Positions 42,767 to 46,384 of a stretch of DNA of 46,384 nt are shown in pieces; the stretch's first letter is position 1, and each line of letters begins with the position of its first letter. Under the pieces are notes generated by a model, which did not search any database, had not been told where the DNA came from, and saw nothing but the letters and a program-made list of their open reading frames with translations. Source of the DNA: an uncultured Clostridia bacterium. Lineage in GTDB: Bacteria > Bacillota > Clostridia > TANB77 > CAG-465. Both the position numbers and the translations under genes were made by a program. The stretch lies in the NCBI GenBank assembly GCA_947631415.1, contig CANRLG010000008.1:1-46384 (forward strand), in the 5' to 3' direction.

Positions 42767-43300
42767 TTAGTCTTTTAATTTCTTTGCACATAGATAGCAG
42801 TATGTACGTTTCATGCTGTTATATTTTCCGCAATATCTACATTGAATTTTTCCATTTTTAATAACTGGCTCATATTTTGTTTCATCTACAGTTTCATCTT
42901 CATCAGTTTTTTCTGTATTTTCTTCTTCTATATTTTCATCTTCGTTTATCTCTTGTTCTTCATTTGCAGTATCATCTTTATCTTCTTGAGATAAATCGTT
43001 AGAACTTTCATCATCTAAATTAATTTCCATTTGAACAGGCTCATTATCTTCTTCACATTCAGATTGAGTTTGTACATCTGAAACACTATTATCATCTTTT
43101 TCTTGAATAAAGTCTAGTATTTCTCCAATTCCTGCAAAAATTAAATAAATGGCAGGAGTAAAGAAAATAGCTAAAAGTCTTATTGCAACTTCTAATAATT
43201 CAAAATCTTCAACTGTAAATATTGCCATAACAACAATTAGTAAATAAATTAGGGCAGAGAATATGCCAACAAATTTATATAACTGTTTTTTAGTATTCAT
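42767..43300 (-). CDS. Membrane protein with acidic linker and C-terminal zinc ribbon
   Basis: The 177-aa product has two membrane helices (about 9-28 and 38-60), a very acidic linker rich in Glu, Asp and Asn (about 68-140), and a C-terminal zinc ribbon with paired CxxC motifs (CRYCGKYN and CYLCAKKL). The ribbon should face the cytoplasm. Such 'zinc-ribbon plus membrane helix' proteins are common in clostridia and mostly uncharacterised. The ATG follows AAAGGAG on the minus strand. It converges on the kinase gene, with back-to-back terminators between them. Confidence 0.8.
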   Translation of the reverse strand: MNTKKQLYKFVGIFSALIYLLIVVMAIFTVEDFELLEVAIRLLAIFFTPAIYLIFAGIGEILDFIQEKDDNSVSDVQTQSECEEDNEPVQMEINLDDESSNDLSQEDKDDTANEEQEINEDENIEEENTEKTDEDETVDETKYEPVIKNGKIQCRYCGKYNSMKRTYCYLCAKKLKD

Positions 43301-43475
43301 ATTATCACTCCTTTAAATATACTTAGGAGAGTAATTATATCAATTTTTTTAATGCATATCAATAAAAAATTATAAAAAAATGTAAAAATTCAATTATATT
43401 AAATTGTAGAAAAAGAAAGTAAAATGATAAAATTATTACATATTATTCAACTATTGTAAATGTATTCAAACTTGA
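43301..43475. other. Divergent intergenic region before the 6S-like RNA
   Basis: This stretch is very A/T-rich and holds the ribosome binding site of the minus-strand gene at its left end. Apart from possible promoter sequence for that gene I see no gene or clear structure. Confidence 0.4.
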
Positions 43476-43504
43476 TTGACAATTCATTTTACTTCTATTA
43501 TAAT
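43476..43504 (+). promoter_or_regulatory. Consensus sigma-70 promoter of the 6S-like RNA
   Basis: TTGACA at 43476-43481 and TATAAT at 43499-43504 are separated by exactly 17 nt. It is the best promoter in the window, as expected for an abundant RNA. Confidence 0.85.
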
Positions 43505-43510
43505 AAAAGT

Positions 43511-43675
43511 AGATAGAGAAAGAGTTATAAGAAAATCTACAACATTATGATAGGGAATCAGGAATTGTGCAATTCTGTGTCGAAGACTCTAGTATGTGAG
43601 GATCCTAAGGCTTTGCAACGAGATGCCCACCTTTACACAAGGGTTTTATCATTATATTTTTCTCTATCTTTTTTT
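43511..43675 (+). ncRNA. ssrS: 6S-like regulatory RNA
   Basis: About 165 nt start at the expected distance from a perfect promoter. The ends pair over 11 bp (43511-43521 with 43659-43669), and a second closing stem ATGATA/TATCAT (about 43546 and 43647) lies inside, separated by a purine-rich open region; smaller hairpins (GAATT-GTGC-AATTC) lie in the core. The 3' half contains 'GAGATGCCCACCTTT' and 'AAGGGTTTTATCAT', which I recall as typical of 6S RNA in Firmicutes. 6S RNA binds sigma-70 RNA polymerase by mimicking an open promoter. There is no reading frame. A covariance search with Rfam RF00013 would settle it. Confidence 0.7.
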
Positions 43676-43689
43676 GGTGAAAATGAGAT

Positions 43690-44034
43690 ATGGTAGAAAT
43701 TGTTTTAGATATGAAGAAATATGACCCAAAAGAACAAGAATTAATTAGTAGGGCAATGAATAAATTAGATAATCAAATTAGCATTATTGAAGCAAGTGGA
43801 ACTAAATTTGAAAAGATATTTAATAATGATGCTATAAAATATGACATTCTTGGAAAAGGATTTTATACATATAAGTTTGTAGCTGAAAATTCATCACAAT
43901 TAAGATTACTTTATAGATTTGTACGAAATACAGATGAAAGTTATATTATACAATGTCATAAAGTTGAAATAAAAAGAAGAAGTGGAAAAGATTATATAAA
44001 AAAATTTGAGGCTTATGTTAAAAATTTTGAATAA
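43690..44034 (+). CDS. Hypothetical protein (114 aa), possibly RelE/HigB-like
   Basis: The ATG at 43690 lies 9 nt after GGTGA, and the gene begins just behind the 6S-like RNA terminator. The product is small and basic at its C-terminus. The order of segments (ending 'FYTYKF', 'SQLRLLYRFV', 'YIIQCHKVEIKRR') is reminiscent of the beta-strands of RelE/HigB-type proteins, in which a compound's K/R-rich end contacts RNA. No antitoxin gene is adjacent and no catalytic motif is certain, so the resemblance is weak. It ends at its own terminator. Confidence 0.65.
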   Translation: MVEIVLDMKKYDPKEQELISRAMNKLDNQISIIEASGTKFEKIFNNDAIKYDILGKGFYTYKFVAENSSQLRLLYRFVRNTDESYIIQCHKVEIKRRSGKDYIKKFEAYVKNFE

Positions 44035-44040
44035 AAATAT

Positions 44041-44071
44041 GAATGCTTAGGATATAAGCGTTCTTTTTTTT
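44041..44071 (+). terminator. Intrinsic terminator
   Basis: GAATGCTTA (44041-44049) pairs with TAAGCGTTC (44055-44063), followed by an eight-T run. Confidence 0.88.
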
Positions 44072-44118
44072 CTATAAAGTCAAAGTTAGAACAAAATTGA
44101 TGATATGCTTTACTTTTT

Positions 44119-44148
44119 TTGAAAAATGAAATACAATTTAAGTATAAT
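44119..44148 (+). promoter_or_regulatory. Promoter of the DnaB-like gene
   Basis: TTGAAA at 44119-44124 and TATAAT at 44143-44148 are separated by 18 nt. The predicted transcript starts near 44155, downstream of the in-frame ATG at 44126, which decides for the start at 44174. Confidence 0.7.
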
Positions 44149-44173
44149 GATTAAAGAGAGAGAGGTTGAAAAG

Positions 44174-45967
44174 ATGGAAGATGATTTAGAGAAAATGTAT
44201 TCTAAACTTGGAAAGAATACAAAGAAAATTCTAGAGTCAAATGATAATGTTGATATTGATGAATTAATGGCAGATACTAACCTAAAAGAAGCATTTAATA
44301 AGATGAAAGGAAAGACAGACGACAAAAAGAATTACGTAACTCCAGGTGCTTCTGCTAAGGATAATTTGGACTTTGCAAAAGGCGCAGAAATTGATGTTAA
44401 ACACTTTGTTGACCCAGAATGTGGTAAACAATATCCAGAAGAATTAAGAAGATTGGAATTGGAATGTATATACATAGGACTTTTACTAAATAACCCTGCA
44501 GCAATAAGTATGTACTACTATGTTTCAAATATTTGCTTATTTGCTGACCCAAGAATGATTAATATATACAAAGGAGTTCTGTTTACAGAAGGTGAAGCTT
44601 ATGCACCAGCACAAGCTAAAGCTAATTTTAACTTTGCTACTGACTCAGATGATGTTTACCTTTTAAAAGAACAACTTTCAGCCTGTATAAAAAAAGGAAA
44701 TTATGATTTTGAAAAAACTTATACAGAACTTAAGAAAATATTTATACTAAGAAAAGCATATAATGGAATACCAATTCAAGAAATTAAGGATAAAGTAGCA
44801 GCTATTACAGGTTATGCTTTATATGACCAAATGACAACAGATGAGGTTGAAGCAGCTATTGAACAAATTACTGCCACAGCTAAATTTAAGAGTGCAATAC
44901 TTAATGATGGAGCAACAGGCTTTTTACTTAAGGGAGATAATTCATTAACAAATGGTTTAGAGATACCATTTAAAATATTAAGCTCAGTATTTAAAGGCTT
45001 TAGAACAGGTGAAACTATTGCGTATGCTATGCCATCTAACTCAGGTAAATCTAGGTTTACTACATATATGGCTGCATATATAGCTTTTGTTCATAAAAAG
45101 AAAGTATTGGTTATATCAAACGAGATGTCCGAAGAAAAAGTTAAACTATGTTTAATTACTACAATATTGAATAATCCATATATTCAAAAACTTCATGGAC
45201 AAAATCTAAGAATAACAGAAGGAGATTTACTAGAATGTAAGTATAAAGCAGATAATCCAAATGATGTTAAAGTAGATGAAGAAGGAAACGTAGTAAAAGA
45301 AGAAAACGAAACTCATGAAGAATTTTTACAAAGACTTGCTCGTGTATCTACTCAATTTAATATGGTTACTGCAGCTACTGATTGGTTAGATAAACAAATT
45401 AATAACTATATCTATTTTATTAACATTACTGACCATACAAATGATGAATTAAAGAAAGTTATTACAAACTATTATTATAGATATAAGGTACAATATATGT
45501 TCTATGATACTTTAAAAACAGATACTGCAAATATTGGTGTAGGAGAAGAAATTAAGAAAACAGCTACTATACTTTCTAACCTTGCACAGAATTTAGGAAT
45601 ATTTATTGCATCTTCATTACAGCTTACAGAAACTTCTACTTTACCTGTAAATTTAACAGTTAATGATTTAGCAGTAAGTAGAACTGTAAAAGAAGTGCTT
45701 GATACATTAATGTTAATAAAACAAATTCATAATGAAGATTTAGATGATTATGAATATAGTGAAGAAGAAGTAGATACTAAATTTTATAATCTTGAAAGAT
45801 ATAAAGACCCAAATGTAAGATATTATGCTTGTGTTGTAGATAAGAACAGAGCTGGTGCAAAACCAAAAGTTGTATTTAGATTAAATCTTGCATATAATGA
45901 ATGGTTTGAACTTGGATATTTAAGATTAAAGACTGGAAAAGATGGTGGAGATGGAAATTTAGATTAA
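44174..45967 (+). CDS. DnaB-like (SF4/RecA-fold) ATPase
   Basis: The 597-aa protein begins with an acidic helical segment, followed by a helical N-terminal region and, from about residue 265, a RecA-like domain related to replicative helicase DnaB: 'FRTGETIAYAMPSNSGKSR' with a Walker A whose first Gly is Ala285 (AMPSNSGKS), 'VLVISNEMSEEKVKLCLI' (the DnaB-type EM motif), a Walker B-like 'YMFYDTLKTD' and 'LAQNLGIFIASSLQLTE' with a sensor-type Gln. Such proteins unwind DNA or pump DNA in replication, plasmids or phages. It lacks a recognisable DnaB N-terminal domain and has a long insertion (about 345-385) after the EM motif. The start follows GAGAGAGAGG. No primase, phage or plasmid genes are adjacent. 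Confidence 0.8.
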   Translation: MEDDLEKMYSKLGKNTKKILESNDNVDIDELMADTNLKEAFNKMKGKTDDKKNYVTPGASAKDNLDFAKGAEIDVKHFVDPECGKQYPEELRRLELECIYIGLLLNNPAAISMYYYVSNICLFADPRMINIYKGVLFTEGEAYAPAQAKANFNFATDSDDVYLLKEQLSACIKKGNYDFEKTYTELKKIFILRKAYNGIPIQEIKDKVAAITGYALYDQMTTDEVEAAIEQITATAKFKSAILNDGATGFLLKGDNSLTNGLEIPFKILSSVFKGFRTGETIAYAMPSNSGKSRFTTYMAAYIAFVHKKKVLVISNEMSEEKVKLCLITTILNNPYIQKLHGQNLRITEGDLLECKYKADNPNDVKVDEEGNVVKEENETHEEFLQRLARVSTQFNMVTAATDWLDKQINNYIYFINITDHTNDELKKVITNYYYRYKVQYMFYDTLKTDTANIGVGEEIKKTATILSNLAQNLGIFIASSLQLTETSTLPVNLTVNDLAVSRTVKEVLDTLMLIKQIHNEDLDDYEYSEEEVDTKFYNLERYKDPNVRYYACVVDKNRAGAKPKVVFRLNLAYNEWFELGYLRLKTGKDGGDGNLD

Positions 45968-45984
45968 TAACTTTGTAATATGAT

Positions 45985-46016
45985 AAGGGACACTATATAA
46001 AGTAGTGTCCTTTAAT
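45985..46016 (+). terminator. Intrinsic terminator after the DnaB-like gene
   Basis: AAGGGACACTA (45985-45995) pairs with TAGTGTCCTTT (46003-46013). The T-run is short. Confidence 0.75.
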
Positions 46017-46047
46017 GTTACATTCTTATATATAGTTATACTAAAAG

Positions 46048-46076
46048 TTGATAATAAATTTTCTTAATGATATAAT
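46048..46076 (+). promoter_or_regulatory. Promoter of the Nudix gene
   Basis: TTGATA at 46048-46053 and TATAAT at 46071-46076 are separated by 17 nt. Confidence 0.65.
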
Positions 46077-46108
46077 TTTTCTATAATAAATAGAAGGTAG
46101 GAGTAAAT

Positions 46109-46285
46109 ATGATTAAGAAAGATATTTCTGTAATGATAGGTGATACTAAGTTTACTTATAGAGCTGGTGCTATTATGCAATATAAAGATAAAATAATAAT
46201 CGAAAAAGGAAAAAAAGCAAGTCATGGTGTTATTCCTGGAGGTAGAGTAATGACAGGAGAGGACACAAAAATGGCTTTAACCTAA
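46109..46285 (+). pseudogene. Nudix hydrolase, truncated inside the Nudix box
   Basis: The frame starts at ATG behind AGGTAGGAG and reads like a Nudix hydrolase N-terminus: 'FTYRAGAIMQYKDKIIIEK', then 'GVIPGGRVMTGEDTKMAL', the first half of the Nudix box (GGxxxxGE...A). It breaks off at MALT-stop, where the catalytic REVxEE part should follow. Nudix enzymes cleave nucleoside diphosphates linked to another group. The break coincides with a sequence that looks like an insertion-sequence end, so the gene was probably interrupted there and the rest may lie beyond the window. Confidence 0.8.
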
Positions 46286-46384
46286 CTAAGCAAGAAGTTC
46301 CCTACCTCTAAGGTAGTGGGATGAATTGCGATTTTTGTATTGACATATTGTAAAAAATGTATTATTATCTTTTCAGTTGAGTAA
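46281..46384 (+). mobile_element. Probable end of an IS200/IS605-type element (continues past the window)
   Basis: Directly at the Nudix break, an imperfect hairpin CCCTACCT-CTA-AGGTAG-TGGG (46300-46320) is flanked by CAAGAAG on one side and ATGAATTGCG on the other. This matches my recollection of the subterminal palindromes of IS200/IS605 elements (CGCAATTCAT...CTTCTTGC on the other strand). Orientation is unresolved. A good rightward promoter inside it (46340-46368) favours the left end of an element reading to the right. Transposase or TnpB genes would lie outside the window. Confidence 0.5.
46340..46368 (+). promoter_or_regulatory. Rightward promoter in the IS-like end
   Basis: TTGACA at 46340-46345 and TATTAT at 46363-46368 are separated by 17 nt, reading out of the window. 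Confidence 0.6.

Noticed and set aside
43511-43675. SRP RNA, RNase P RNA or tmRNA
   Set aside because: The diagnostic cores (GGAAGGAAGCAGC-type for SRP, GAGGAAAGTCC for RNase P, the tRNA-like ends for tmRNA) are missing.
44126-44173. Upstream ATG for the DnaB-like gene
   Set aside because: It falls between the -35 and -10 elements of the promoter at 44119-44148, so it cannot be on that transcript.

Overview
The window is very AT-rich DNA with Gram-positive gene architecture: strong purine-rich ribosome binding sites, TTGACA/TATAAT-type promoters, U-tailed hairpin terminators, sortase-anchored proteins, a GH25/LysM lysozyme, cohesin and dockerin domains and a 6S-like RNA. UGA, UAA and UAG all act as stops. 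The best guess is an uncultured, host-associated low-GC Firmicute of the Clostridia type. I cannot name a species.

Layout: 1-541 is the 3' end of a group II intron. 542-5433 holds an unclassified small RNA, a hypothetical gene, peptide deformylase (frame-broken), a divergent ROK kinase, a membrane-tethered XRE regulator, a GH25-LysM lysozyme and a small hypothetical gene. 5434-6167 is a long leader. 6168-26448 encodes a cohesin domain followed, after a +1 frame change, by a 6592-codon membrane-anchored protein with a dockerin, about 45 Ig-like modules and an M26 (IgA1-protease/Zmp family) zinc peptidase. 26656-28765 is an unrecognised gene pair. 28766-29232 is decayed DNA with a duplicated fragment and a short direct-repeat array, followed by a pheA-like gene on the minus strand. 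30049-41048 is a complete pilus operon laid out like streptococcal FCT loci: giant Cna_B adhesin, small coiled-coil protein, catalytically dead signal-peptidase-like chaperone, major pilin, class B sortase, minor pilin. 41208-42677 is a CpsC/CpsD tyrosine-kinase pair. The rest is a zinc-ribbon membrane protein (minus), a 6S-like RNA, a small hypothetical gene, a DnaB-like ATPase, and a Nudix gene cut by what looks like an IS200/IS605 end.

The most interesting observation concerns codon CGG. In a by-eye scan of all genes (roughly 14,000 codons) CGG occurs in frame only twice. Both occurrences lie exactly where a gene goes out of frame (deformylase at 1308, cohesin/M26 at 6690). In both, the tetranucleotide is CGGA, and stepping over the C (or reading CGGA as four bases) restores a full-length protein. 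This suggests that CGG is unassigned or nearly so in this organism and serves as a +1 frameshift or quadruplet-decoding site. For the cohesin/M26 pair the fused product also gives a consistent membrane topology, which the separate products do not.

Functionally the window is dominated by the cell surface: a giant surface protease, a pilus with its own sortase and chaperone, a wall-binding lysozyme and a tyrosine-kinase system.
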